In this document: positions 1 through 6,614 of the stretch, piece by piece
Layout: every line of letters begins with the position of its first letter
How positions within the stretch are numbered: position 1 is the first letter of the stretch
Translations under genes and position numbers: made by a program
From: CAYRKQ01 sp964424985
Lineage (GTDB): Bacteria > Patescibacteriota > Saccharimonadia > Saccharimonadales > UBA7683
DNA length: 11,498 bases
Assembly (NCBI GenBank): GCA_964424985.1
Contig: CAYRKQ010000022.1
Span: forward strand, 1-11,498
Direction: 5' to 3'
The notes under the pieces: model-generated
Seen by the model: the letters and a program-made list of their open reading frames with translations, nothing else
Database searches by the model: none
Told to the model about the DNA's origin: nothing

Positions 1-327
1 TCTTGAGCCAACAAAGCGGGGGAATATATAAGTTCCCTTGCCAAACAAAAGATCGAGCGGCGGTAGCCAGCCCCGATGCCATAACCCAGCCGTGTATCTA
101 AAAGGTAGAGGGAATTTTCTATAATCAATGTGTTTAAAGCCAAAAGACTTAAATTTTTCGACCGTGTCTCGAGGTATAATAACAATTACTTCTGGCGCAA
201 CTTGTTGGCTATTTTTTGCTTCATCAATAATCTCATCAATACCGCGTAAAATACCCAGTATATGCTGACCTATGCCGCTAAAGTGCCCTTCAACTAAACC
301 AAGGCCGTCAATATATATCTTTTTCAC
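1..327 (-). CDS. GT4-type (GT-B fold) glycosyltransferase, N-terminal fragment cut by window edge
   Basis: The reading frame is open from the start codon to the left edge, giving about 109 visible residues. The N-terminus, KKIYIDGLGL followed by a FSGIGQHILGILRG segment, is the usual beginning of the acceptor-binding Rossmann half of GT4 retaining glycosyltransferases: a beta strand, a glycine-rich loop, then the first helix. The nucleotide-sugar-binding half lies outside the window, so donor and acceptor cannot be named. I chose GTG at 327-325 over the in-frame ATG at 336-334 for two reasons. GTG gives the family-typical start M-KKIYIDG. The ATG lies inside a good extended -10 element (343-335), which would put the transcript start at the GTG. 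There is no Shine-Dalgarno sequence. The gene follows the 648-aa secreted-protein gene on the same strand by about 45 nt but has its own promoter. It is probably part of the surface-glycan cluster. Confidence 0.8.
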   Translation of the reverse strand, partial: MKKIYIDGLGLVEGHFSGIGQHILGILRGIDEIIDEAKNSQQVAPEVIVIIPRDTVEKFKSFGFKHIDYRKFPLPFRYTAGLWHRGWLPPLDLLFGKGTYIFPRFVGSR

Positions 328-334
328 TAGTCCC

Positions 335-343
335 ATTGTATCA
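335..343 (-). promoter_or_regulatory. Extended -10 promoter for the GT4 gene at 327
   Basis: The minus strand reads TGATACAAT at 343-335, a TGn motif plus the -10 hexamer TACAAT (340-335). Seven nucleotides separate the hexamer from the GTG start at 327, so the predicted transcript begins on the start codon. The sequence at the -35 position (CTTATC) is poor, as is common with extended -10 promoters. Confidence 0.55.
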
Positions 344-371
344 AAATATTGATGGGGGATAAGACTTCAAG

Positions 372-2318
372 CTATTTTTTAGACCAAATTATCTTATTAC
401 TGGTACTCCAAAGTACAAGCTTGCCATCGTTTTGTAAAATGAGTCTACTTTTGGTACCAGCATTAGAAGTTCGACTACTCCAAACCTGCTTATTTGATGA
501 AGTGTAGATTCTTAAGATGCCATCAAATCCGTGGACTAGTCTGTTGCCTGAGCCACTTGTGCTAGTACCCCATATGCCTTTGCCAGACGGGTTGTATAGA
601 ACCAAGTTACCATTTTGCTGCATAGATAAACGGTAGCCATTGGGCGTGTATACCTGCTCACCAGCGTAAAGAGTCTGACCATTGTTGAGTCTTGCAGGAT
701 TGTTCACAGTGCGTAAATTTATACTAAACTTTGAGTTGGGCATCCAGCTTTGACCTTCAGCAACAATGGCAAAAGCTTCTGTTGATTTCTTTTCAGTTGA
801 AGGTGCAGCAATTTGGAAATCAAATGTACCAGTTGCCCCTTTTGCTACTGAAGGCTGACTAAGTTGAGTTACTCTTGAACCAGAAAGCCAGGAATTATTA
901 CTTAACGTGCTTATTCTATCATTTGGGCTGGATGTGCCAAGCTTGGTAATTGACTGGCTCCACGCATTCTTGCCGATATTCTTTGCACTTACGCGCCAAT
1001 ATGTTGTTGACCCCGCCTTGACACGAAATCCTATAGGTTTAGATCGCGCATTGTCGCTATGATTACCTATGCTTGTTATCGTTGCATTGTATGGGTTCAC
1101 AACAGGGAGGTTTAAAGTGAAGCTAGCGTTGTCGCTCATCCAGGCTTTTCCTTCTGCAAGCAGCCCAAACTTTTCTGCATATGATCCATCCACTGTCGGT
1201 GCTGTTACACTGAACCTAAATGTCCCAATACTACCAGGCGCCACACTAGATTCAACAAGTTGAGCAGGTCTGCCAGAGCTCAGCCATGAAGTGTCTGCGA
1301 ATGACGAGGATCTGTTATTAGGGTTAGTTGTACCTATACGTACATTTGCTCGCTCCCAAGTGTAAGAGCCGGTGTTTTTGGCTTTTACCGTTAAGTACAC
1401 GGACTGACCAGTTCGGAGCTCTGGTATAGATTCAACTTCCGTAGTTCTACTCGAATTTGTGTGAATCTGAATATCAGACACCGCTGCTGCATAGGTAGCA
1501 AAGGGTGAGCCGAACCAGTCTTTGAAGTATTGATAGAAATTACGATTACCGTACGAACTACAGCTATCACCAGTGCCATAGCCAGCATTGAGGGCTGCCT
1601 GGTTTGGTCTATATGGCGTGTAGCTATAGAGGGCGACAGTTGTTAAGTTTTCAATATTGACCGTTGAAGAACCGCATCTGCCTGTATCAGGATTCCAGTA
1701 AATCTTATTATTGCCAAGGCCGTAAGGTGTGTACCAGGTATTCGACTTATTCAAGATTGCCCGAAACATCCGTGCCGACCACCGCACTTGGTTCGTGAAA
1801 CCGTAGTAGTCACTATTACAAGCAGCTGTATCGGGGCAACCATAGCCAGTAGCTGAACGATATTGTATGCTCCACGGCCAGGTGTCAGTGACCAGGCCTT
1901 GCTCTTTTTGCAGCAAAACAATCAAAACTTGGGGGTTAATGTTGAATTCTTGGGCAGCGTTGTAAATAATCTGTGCGGCGCTCTTCCCATTTTGCGAGTA
2001 GTTCCTTAAGCAGGTATAAGGTGGAGGATACCCCCGTGACTTACCATATTGTGCTCTCGTACCACCACCATATTCTGAAGTCTTAGTGCCGTTGGTGTCA
2101 CAACTCGGAACCTTAGAGTTAAGAAAGGATTGAATCTGAGCAGCCGACATCGAACCCTTTTTAGTAAAAGTAGCATCATCCATTATGCGTCCTGGTTTAA
2201 AGCCGGTAACGGCGGCGGCATTTACCGAGCTTGAACCTACGAGGCTGTAAACAAATACGCCGACTAAAACAACCAGCCCATAGAACGCAATTTTACTTTT
2301 TACCTTCATATACTTCAT
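372..2318 (-). CDS. Secreted lysozyme-like protein with two Ig-like domains and a bulb-lectin domain
   Basis: This is a 648-aa exported protein. Residues 5-36 form a signal peptide: a basic stretch, a hydrophobic core and a small-residue VNAAA cleavage region. Residues about 50-270 resemble a domain known from actinobacterial and Saccharibacteria secreted proteins: NINPQVLIVLLQKEQGL (E139 is a candidate catalytic acid), TGYGCPD, YYGFTNQVRWSARMF and a closing YFKDWFG. The layout recalls lysozyme/glucosaminidase folds, but catalysis is inferred. Two related Ig-like modules follow at about 280-408 and 412-538. Each has a KNxGxxxW motif, an SWLSxxR motif and a FxxxAEGxxWM motif, as in NBR1-type Ig domains. 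Residues 539-648 are a B-lectin (mannose-binding bulb lectin) domain, with repeats such as QQNGNLVLY and QNDGKLVLW. The start codon overlaps the stop of the upstream 192-aa gene (ATGA), so the two are probably translationally coupled. Likely roles are wall remodelling or binding to a partner cell's wall. Confidence 0.85.
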   Translation of the reverse strand: MKYMKVKSKIAFYGLVVLVGVFVYSLVGSSSVNAAAVTGFKPGRIMDDATFTKKGSMSAAQIQSFLNSKVPSCDTNGTKTSEYGGGTRAQYGKSRGYPPPYTCLRNYSQNGKSAAQIIYNAAQEFNINPQVLIVLLQKEQGLVTDTWPWSIQYRSATGYGCPDTAACNSDYYGFTNQVRWSARMFRAILNKSNTWYTPYGLGNNKIYWNPDTGRCGSSTVNIENLTTVALYSYTPYRPNQAALNAGYGTGDSCSSYGNRNFYQYFKDWFGSPFATYAAAVSDIQIHTNSSRTTEVESIPELRTGQSVYLTVKAKNTGSYTWERANVRIGTTNPNNRSSSFADTSWLSSGRPAQLVESSVAPGSIGTFRFSVTAPTVDGSYAEKFGLLAEGKAWMSDNASFTLNLPVVNPYNATITSIGNHSDNARSKPIGFRVKAGSTTYWRVSAKNIGKNAWSQSITKLGTSSPNDRISTLSNNSWLSGSRVTQLSQPSVAKGATGTFDFQIAAPSTEKKSTEAFAIVAEGQSWMPNSKFSINLRTVNNPARLNNGQTLYAGEQVYTPNGYRLSMQQNGNLVLYNPSGKGIWGTSTSGSGNRLVHGFDGILRIYTSSNKQVWSSRTSNAGTKSRLILQNDGKLVLWSTSNKIIWSKK

Positions 2319-2893
2319 AGTTGCACCGTTTGCGAAACACTACCGTTAGATTTATTACTTTTATACTCTATTTTAAGATTCCATGCACCACTAGTTAGCT
2401 TGCTAACATCAACTGCAAAGCCTTGGCAAGTTGACGAGTTTGGCAAAGCTTGAACTTTAGCGGTCTTCACCACACTTTGTTGCCCAGATTTACTAAGGGT
2501 GAGAGTACATGTCCCACTGGAGTTTACCTCTTGAATAAGAGTCTTCACATTCAGCACACCATTGTCGTTACGCGGTTCATTAGTAATTTCAACGGCTACC
2601 GAGCCAGTTGCTGATGAAGTCGCAGAAGTGTCGGTGCCTGAACTTGAATCAGTGGGCTTAGTTTCAGATTCGATGGTTTGTTGCTTAACATCTTGCCCTT
2701 CTTTGACCTGGTCATCACTCGGTTCGTTGTAGTCTACCGTCTCTGTTGGAGGAGTATTTTTAAATGGTCCAAGATCCTTAAAGTAAGCAAAAACTAAAGC
2801 ACCAGCAAACAAAAGCGCAATACATAACAGGGCAATAACGAGCTTTCTGTGTTTTGGTGATCTCTTTTTTATAATCTGCATATTTGTTTTCAT
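2315..2893 (-). CDS. Single-pass membrane-anchored protein with extracellular Ser/Thr-rich linker and small beta domain
   Basis: The 192-aa product has a basic N-terminus (KKRSPKHRK, residues 9-17), one transmembrane helix (about 18-37), an acidic, proline- and Ser/Thr-rich low-complexity linker (about 45-98) and a C-terminal domain of about 95 residues. That domain contains two cysteines in SGTCTLTLSKSGQ and NSSTCQGF that could form a disulfide. The beta-strand pattern resembles an Ig/FnIII-like fold. I do not recognise a named family, but proteins of this design are familiar to me from Saccharibacteria genomes. The expected topology is cytoplasmic N-terminus and extracellular domain. The ATG at 2893 is preceded by GAGG at 2903-2900. 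The gene shares the ATGA overlap with the secreted lysozyme-like/lectin gene, which suggests a membrane-anchored partner or adaptor. That role is inferred only from context. Confidence 0.75.
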   Translation of the reverse strand: MKTNMQIIKKRSPKHRKLVIALLCIALLFAGALVFAYFKDLGPFKNTPPTETVDYNEPSDDQVKEGQDVKQQTIESETKPTDSSSGTDTSATSSATGSVAVEITNEPRNDNGVLNVKTLIQEVNSSGTCTLTLSKSGQQSVVKTAKVQALPNSSTCQGFAVDVSKLTSGAWNLKIEYKSNKSNGSVSQTVQL

Positions 2894-2899
2894 TGGTTA

Positions 2900-2903
2900 C
2901 CTC
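2900..2903 (-). promoter_or_regulatory. Shine-Dalgarno sequence for the 192-aa gene
   Basis: GAGG lies at 2903-2900, six nucleotides upstream of the ATG at 2893. It is one of only two clear Shine-Dalgarno sequences before promoter-proximal genes here. The predicted transcript start (about 2900) falls at or inside it, so the leader would be very short and the site may be only partly transcribed. Confidence 0.5.
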
Positions 2904-2906
2904 ATT

Positions 2907-2935
2907 ATTATATCTTTTTTCTCCTTATGCTTCAA
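2907..2935 (-). promoter_or_regulatory. Sigma-70-type promoter for the 192-aa / lysozyme-like operon
   Basis: The minus strand carries TTGAAG (2935-2930) and TATAAT (2912-2907) separated by 17 nt, close to the bacterial consensus. Transcription would begin near 2900 and read into the two-gene unit. It lies back to back with the promoter of the plus-strand membrane protein. Confidence 0.7.
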
Positions 2936-2943
2936 GGGTATCG

Positions 2944-2952
2944 TGGTATAAT
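2944..2952 (+). promoter_or_regulatory. Extended -10 promoter for the GT-C-like membrane protein gene
   Basis: TGGTATAAT is a consensus -10 hexamer (2947-2952) with a TGn extension. The matching -35 position (2924-2929, CTTATG) is weak. Seven nucleotides separate the hexamer from the ATG at 2960, so the mRNA is predicted to start at or one base from the start codon. Confidence 0.75.
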
Positions 2953-2959
2953 ACTCAAC

Positions 2960-4132
2960 ATGACAAAAAAGCCCGTTCACCTCAAGAGTGCTATTGATAG
3001 CTTCACAAAAAAAGTAACAGATAAAAAATTATGGGCTGAATGGTGGCCACTTGTCCTACTAGGATTTATTGTCACCATATCATTTGTGTATGGGTGGCTT
3101 TTGGATCCCACCACCCCTAGATCTGGAGCAGGATGGGCTGATCAAACACTATATAAGTCTATGGTGGATACACTTCGTAGCGGTAATATGCTCAATAGCG
3201 CTCAGCTACATTATACGATTGGCTACCCTCTACTTGGCGTCATTGGGTCACTATTTTTCCCGAATGATCCGTTCTTAGTTGTTAGCTACTTACTCCTCTT
3301 GAGTAGCTTAATTTTCTGCTATCTAGGTGCTCGTAACCTGCTTGGTAAATACTGGGCACTATTATTTTGTATACTTTTATTCACATGGGATGGTGTTAGT
3401 AGAAGCTTAAATTTTTCTCAAGAAGTATTTAATATACCTTGGAATAATCAAGTGTTATTTTTTACATTTGCATTCTACTTCTGGCTCTTTATTACTAAAA
3501 GTAGCAAACCTGCAAGCTGGAGGATGGCAGCTCTCGTAGGTCTTATCTCGGGGTTTGCATTCTTAACACGCGAGGAGACGATCCTCTTTGTTATACCTGT
3601 CACGATAGTATATTTTCTAATCTCTAAAACAAGCCTGAAAAAGGCTGTGGTAGCGATAGCATTAATAATTATGTGTTTTCTCCCACAGATGATTATTAAA
3701 AGTCAGGTTGTCGGCAGCGTGACTAGTAGTGGCAGGCCTAATCGCAGCTACTCCAAGATAGTTGAACTCTATTCAAATCCGCGCAGGTTTGTAGTCAACA
3801 CTCGTTATACCATATTCAAAAGTGACTATATTGGCCAGAGAGAATCATTGCTTGAAGCAGCTCCGTGGGTTTTATTAAGTATCCCAGGTGCTTACTTCAT
3901 AATTTTTCGACGAAAATACCCCGTTGGTATCAAGATCTTCGTTGTAGCCAGTTTTGTTTATGTAGTCTTCTATCTCATGGGTGACAACATGAGGCCAATT
4001 GCGTTGCAATTTCACAACCTTAGATATATATCAGCGGCATTTATTGCAATGAACTTTGCATCTATTATAGCAATCAGAGAGCTAAGTCTGATTGCAGAAA
4101 AGCAAGTTAAAAACCACAAAAATCTACAGTAA
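2960..4132 (+). CDS. Polytopic membrane protein, GT-C-like glycosyltransferase candidate
   Basis: The product has 390 residues and roughly 9-10 hydrophobic segments, beginning with WWPLVLLGFIVTISFVYGW. The first external loop carries an acidic motif (GAGWADQTLYKSMVDTLRSG), and a later FLTREE motif follows a membrane helix. This layout is seen in GT-C enzymes (PMT/ArnT/PIG-M-like), which use polyprenyl-phosphate sugars on the outer face of the membrane. The family assignment is by architecture only, and a structural or transport role is possible. I start it at ATG 2960 (MTKKPVHLKS). An upstream in-frame ATG at 2927 lies before the -10 element, so it would not be on the transcript. The gene converges on tagD with only 3 nt between the two stop codons, and no terminator hairpin is visible. 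Confidence 0.7.
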   Translation: MTKKPVHLKSAIDSFTKKVTDKKLWAEWWPLVLLGFIVTISFVYGWLLDPTTPRSGAGWADQTLYKSMVDTLRSGNMLNSAQLHYTIGYPLLGVIGSLFFPNDPFLVVSYLLLLSSLIFCYLGARNLLGKYWALLFCILLFTWDGVSRSLNFSQEVFNIPWNNQVLFFTFAFYFWLFITKSSKPASWRMAALVGLISGFAFLTREETILFVIPVTIVYFLISKTSLKKAVVAIALIIMCFLPQMIIKSQVVGSVTSSGRPNRSYSKIVELYSNPRRFVVNTRYTIFKSDYIGQRESLLEAAPWVLLSIPGAYFIIFRRKYPVGIKIFVVASFVYVVFYLMGDNMRPIALQFHNLRYISAAFIAMNFASIIAIRELSLIAEKQVKNHKNLQ

Positions 4133-4135
4133 TAT

Positions 4136-4570
4136 TTATCTGTCCGGGTTGTATTGTACGGTAATAGTACCGTCTTCTTTGGTTTCGTAAATAACCTTAT
4201 TCTTAAGATATGTTGTCGAGATATCTTCAGTTCTTGGTAGGTAGGTTACTTGGCATAAGGTGCTCAGTTCATCAAATTTTCCAGTCCAATCATCTCCCAT
4301 AACAAAAATGTCAGCGTTGTATTTTTTAATGTCATCACGCTTTTGTTCCCAGTTGTTTTCGGCAAACACCTCATCAACGTAGCGCACGGCTTCCAATATT
4401 TGTTTTCGTTCTTTAAAGCTAAAGATCGACTTCTTGCCTTTGATGGCATTAAATTCATCAGAGGATATACCAACTACTAATCGATCACCGAGCTCTCGAG
4501 CTCTGCGTAAAATATTAACATGCCCTACGTGTAGCAGGTCGTATGTTCCGTAAGTAATAACTGTTTTCAT
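4136..4570 (-). CDS. tagD: Glycerol-3-phosphate cytidylyltransferase
   Basis: The 144-aa enzyme should make CDP-glycerol from CTP and sn-glycerol 3-phosphate in the cytoplasm. It shows the nucleotidyltransferase signature TYGTYDLLHVGHVNILRRA with the HxGH motif at residues 14-17, a FSFKERKQILEAVRYVDEV segment, MGDDWTGKF, and near the end RTEDISTT (113-120), matching the family's RTxGISTT motif with Asp in place of Gly. It is slightly longer than Bacillus TagD, with a short C-terminal extension (ETKEDGTITVQYNPDR). It is the last gene of the operon and starts 5 nt after the gpsA stop without an evident Shine-Dalgarno sequence. Its substrate is the product of the adjacent gpsA. CDP-glycerol is the donor used by the enzyme encoded at 6615. 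Confusion with another cytidylyltransferase (e.g. CDP-ethanolamine type) is possible but less likely, given length, motifs and context. Confidence 0.9.
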   Translation of the reverse strand: MKTVITYGTYDLLHVGHVNILRRARELGDRLVVGISSDEFNAIKGKKSIFSFKERKQILEAVRYVDEVFAENNWEQKRDDIKKYNADIFVMGDDWTGKFDELSTLCQVTYLPRTEDISTTYLKNKVIYETKEDGTITVQYNPDR

Positions 4571-4575
4571 AAATA

Positions 4576-5600
4576 CTAGTTTACCGTATTTGTGAGCAAA
4601 TGTTGCCTCAGTTTTTCAATAGATATTTCTTGTGTAACAATCAGCCGGTAGAGAAGGCTTAATTCTGGTATCACTTTGAGAGAAGGTAACTTACTTAAGA
4701 CACGAACAGTGTTGATTCCTTCAACAGTTTTATGTGCTGTTGCCATTTCAGCAACTGCGTCAGGCACTTTCTTTCCGGAGCCGAGGAGGATACCAANNNN
4801 NNNNNNATACCAAACTCCCGGTTTCTGGTGTTCCCTGTACAGCTCATCCATAAATCATTTCCCCAGCTTTGACTACCAATGCTAAATGTTTCTGGTTTTG
4901 CGCCATAATCTTTAATAAACGAACTACCAATAACTTGCGCTAGGTGTGAAATCATGTGAGTCTCAGCTCCATAAGAAAAACCAAGACCCTTGACGATACC
5001 GGCAAATATAGAGATTACGTTCTTAAAAGATGATGCATACTCAACGCCTAACAGATCATTTGTGGGATAGACAGCAAGATTGTCTGATTTTATAAGGTTA
5101 GTCAGTACTTTTAGTACAGATTCATTTTCGCAGGCAACATCAATTCCAAGAGGTTCGTGCTTGAATAAATCTTTTGCAATTGTCCCACCAGCCGCAAGTG
5201 CGTAAGGATTGACCGTGCCAATAATGCCAGATTTGACGGTAGAAAGCCGTTCGCCCGTGCTGTAATCAAGCGCTTTGGCAGTGTTGAGTAGGATAACAGA
5301 AGGCCTTAAAAATCTCCTGATGTTTGTGAGTACCTCTCGAGTTGCATCTGAAGATATAGCTAGAACTAGTATGTCGCACTCCTTGAGGAGGAGTTCGGGC
5401 GAGTGAACGAAATTAACACGTTTACTTAGCCGTATGTTTTTATGAAAGTAAAGATGTGCTTGTGTTGCTTGCAGGTTTTTAATTAGCTCGCTGTTTCTGT
5501 CATAGGCGTACAGTTCCACATCTGTTAAACGCTTATTATCCAGGTGCTTCAAGAAGGCGTAACCAAAATTACCAATTCCGTAAATAGCGACTTTCTTCAT
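4576..5600 (-). CDS. gpsA: NAD(P)-dependent glycerol-3-phosphate dehydrogenase, split by a 10-N assembly gap
   Basis: This enzyme reduces dihydroxyacetone phosphate to sn-glycerol 3-phosphate. Visible motifs are the Rossmann loop YGIGNFGYAF (residues 7-16), LNTAKALD (K109), NPYALAAGGTIAKDL (where most relatives have a GPxFAxE-type motif), the catalytic-lysine segment YASSFKNV (K193), and GNDLWMSCTGNTRNREFG, which matches the family's nucleotide-binding TSxxSRNRRFG-type stretch. The coding frame changes across the Ns at 4797-4806. The 7 bp on each side are identical (ATACCAA). Merging them removes 17 positions, joins the halves as REFGILLGSGKK and gives 335 residues, the normal family length. 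So the gene is probably intact. The start ATG at 5600 lies 3 nt after the upstream stop. Because tagD follows directly, its main role here is probably to supply CDP-glycerol synthesis, although phospholipid synthesis could also draw on it. Confidence 0.9.
4790..4813. repeat. 7-bp duplicated contig-end overlap flanking the N gap
   Basis: ATACCAA occurs at 4790-4796 and again at 4807-4813, directly on both sides of the Ns. A single copy gives a continuous gpsA reading frame with a family-typical motif at the join, so one copy is most likely artificial. Confidence 0.85.
4797..4806. other. Assembly gap (10 Ns) inside gpsA
   Basis: Ten unknown bases interrupt gpsA. The last seven bases on the left (4790-4796) equal the first seven on the right (4807-4813). 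The round number of Ns and the duplicated flank suggest two contig ends that overlap rather than missing sequence. Confidence 0.95.
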
Positions 5601-5603
5601 AAA

Positions 5604-6554
5604 CTACTTATCCCGAAGCGAGGTTGCAAACTTACTTATCCCGTAAAAAATAAAGTCAATTGCTATGCTCCAAACTCGTGTCATAACAGTGATAATCAAG
5701 GCAAATTCACGTGGCATAATTAAGCTAAGTAAAACGAGCTGAATCCCCTCGCGCACGCCAAGCCCACTCGGAGCGAAGACTGCGAGCATACTAGCTGCTC
5801 CGGCTAGATTACCAACCCCCATGACATAGATGAGGTTGTCATAGCCGAGCTGTGGATAGACTGCCTTTGCAATAAAGAATAAAGAGATGCCGCTAATCAA
5901 GGCCCCAATAGTATAAAGGAGCGCTCCCTTTACAACGATAGCGTTTGTCGCATAGTGTGCAGGGTCAAACGTTTTTTTCTTTACTTTTTTATATGCAATA
6001 GAAACAAGCTTATTAAATATTTTTGGGGTCATAATAATAACGCCAAAACAGATAACACCAAACATCAATAACTTAAATTGAGGGTCAATTACATCAAGGC
6101 GTCTATCAAAGATGAGCATAACAAATGAAACGACCATTACAACAATAACTTGCAAAGCTCCTTCGAGTAGCGAACTGACTGCAAGTTTATTTTTTGATAT
6201 TCCATGCTTTGAAGCAAAGTAAACCTTCCCCATCATCCATGCCGCCGGGGTAGGTATATATCTACCTAGCCATGATTTTGCATATACGTATGTTAACCTG
6301 GTTTTACTGCCGAGGTTTTCTGCACCAAGTGAATGAAGTAAAACAACCCAAATGTATACACCCCAAAAACGGAAAGCCAGCCCAAATAATGAGGCTATGC
6401 CAATATATAGCCAGCTTATAGAGATATCTTTTAGCTGATCAAAATCTAAACTCTGAATATAAAAAACTAAAAACAAGACAAATAGAGAATAGAAAGTAAT
6501 TGGCACAAGCTTAGAAAAAAACTTTTTACGTGAGATTATTTTTACTGTATTCAC
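5604..6554 (-). CDS. UPF0104 / LPG-synthase-TM-region (AglD-like) integral membrane protein
   Basis: The 316-aa protein has about eight hydrophobic helices. Its motifs fit PF03706: an early LDFDQLKDISISWLYIGI segment, YIPTPAAWMMGKVYFASKHGISK with a cytoplasmic basic loop, SSLLEGALQVIVVM, and a late APSGLGVREGIQLVLLSLI segment. Family members include the membrane part of lysylphosphatidylglycerol synthase and archaeal AglD, and are widespread near glycan and lipid genes. Many are annotated as flippase-like. The soluble aminoacyl-transferase half of MprF is absent, so this is not a complete MprF. A role in moving or handling a lipid-linked intermediate is an inference. The start is GTG at 6554, which is preceded by no Shine-Dalgarno sequence and lies exactly 7 nt downstream of a TACAAT -10 box. 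It is the first gene of the operon with gpsA (3-nt gap) and tagD. Confidence 0.8.
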   Translation of the reverse strand: MNTVKIISRKKFFSKLVPITFYSLFVLFLVFYIQSLDFDQLKDISISWLYIGIASLFGLAFRFWGVYIWVVLLHSLGAENLGSKTRLTYVYAKSWLGRYIPTPAAWMMGKVYFASKHGISKNKLAVSSLLEGALQVIVVMVVSFVMLIFDRRLDVIDPQFKLLMFGVICFGVIIMTPKIFNKLVSIAYKKVKKKTFDPAHYATNAIVVKGALLYTIGALISGISLFFIAKAVYPQLGYDNLIYVMGVGNLAGAASMLAVFAPSGLGVREGIQLVLLSLIMPREFALIITVMTRVWSIAIDFIFYGISKFATSLRDK

Positions 6555-6561
6555 TACATCT

Positions 6562-6569
6562 ATTGTATA
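6562..6569 (-). promoter_or_regulatory. -10 element for the UPF0104-gpsA-tagD operon
   Basis: The minus strand reads TATACAAT at 6569-6562. Taking TACAAT (6567-6562) as the hexamer leaves 7 nt before the GTG start at 6554, the same spacing as at 327 and 2960. I see no convincing -35 box or TGn extension, so this is weaker evidence than for the other promoters. Confidence 0.45.
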
Positions 6570-6574
6570 GTAAC

Positions 6575-6583
6575 TGGTACTAT
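6575..6583 (+). promoter_or_regulatory. Extended -10 promoter for the glycerophosphotransferase gene
   Basis: TGGTACTAT gives a TGn motif plus the hexamer TACTAT (6578-6583). Transcription would start near 6590 and give a leader of about 25 nt containing the GAGG ribosome site at 6604-6607. It lies only a few bases from the divergent operon's -10 element, so the two promoters overlap closely and may compete. Confidence 0.5.
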
Positions 6584-6603
6584 TTATAGAGTATTAAAAG
6601 TGT

Positions 6604-6607
6604 GAGG
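6604..6607 (+). promoter_or_regulatory. Shine-Dalgarno sequence for the glycerophosphotransferase gene
   Basis: GAGG ends 7 nt before the ATG at 6615, a standard spacing, and supports that start codon. This is the only promoter-proximal gene in the window with both a normal leader and a normal ribosome site. Confidence 0.6.
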
Positions 6608-6614
6608 CGAAATT

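Noticed and set aside
1069..1588. Open frames of about 64-65 codons inside the 648-aa gene (1069-1263 plus, 1391-1588 minus)
   Set aside because: They are shadows of the large secreted-protein gene, with no ribosome site or promoter and unnatural composition.
2927..2959. ATG at 2927 as the start of the GT-C-like gene
   Set aside because: It lies upstream of the TGGTATAAT promoter that should drive the gene, and the added residues MLQGYRGIILN look like translated promoter. ATG 2960 sits at the predicted transcript start.
4576..5600. gpsA as a pseudogene or two partial genes
   Set aside because: The frame change occurs exactly at the N gap, and merging the duplicated 7-bp flanks restores a normal-length enzyme.
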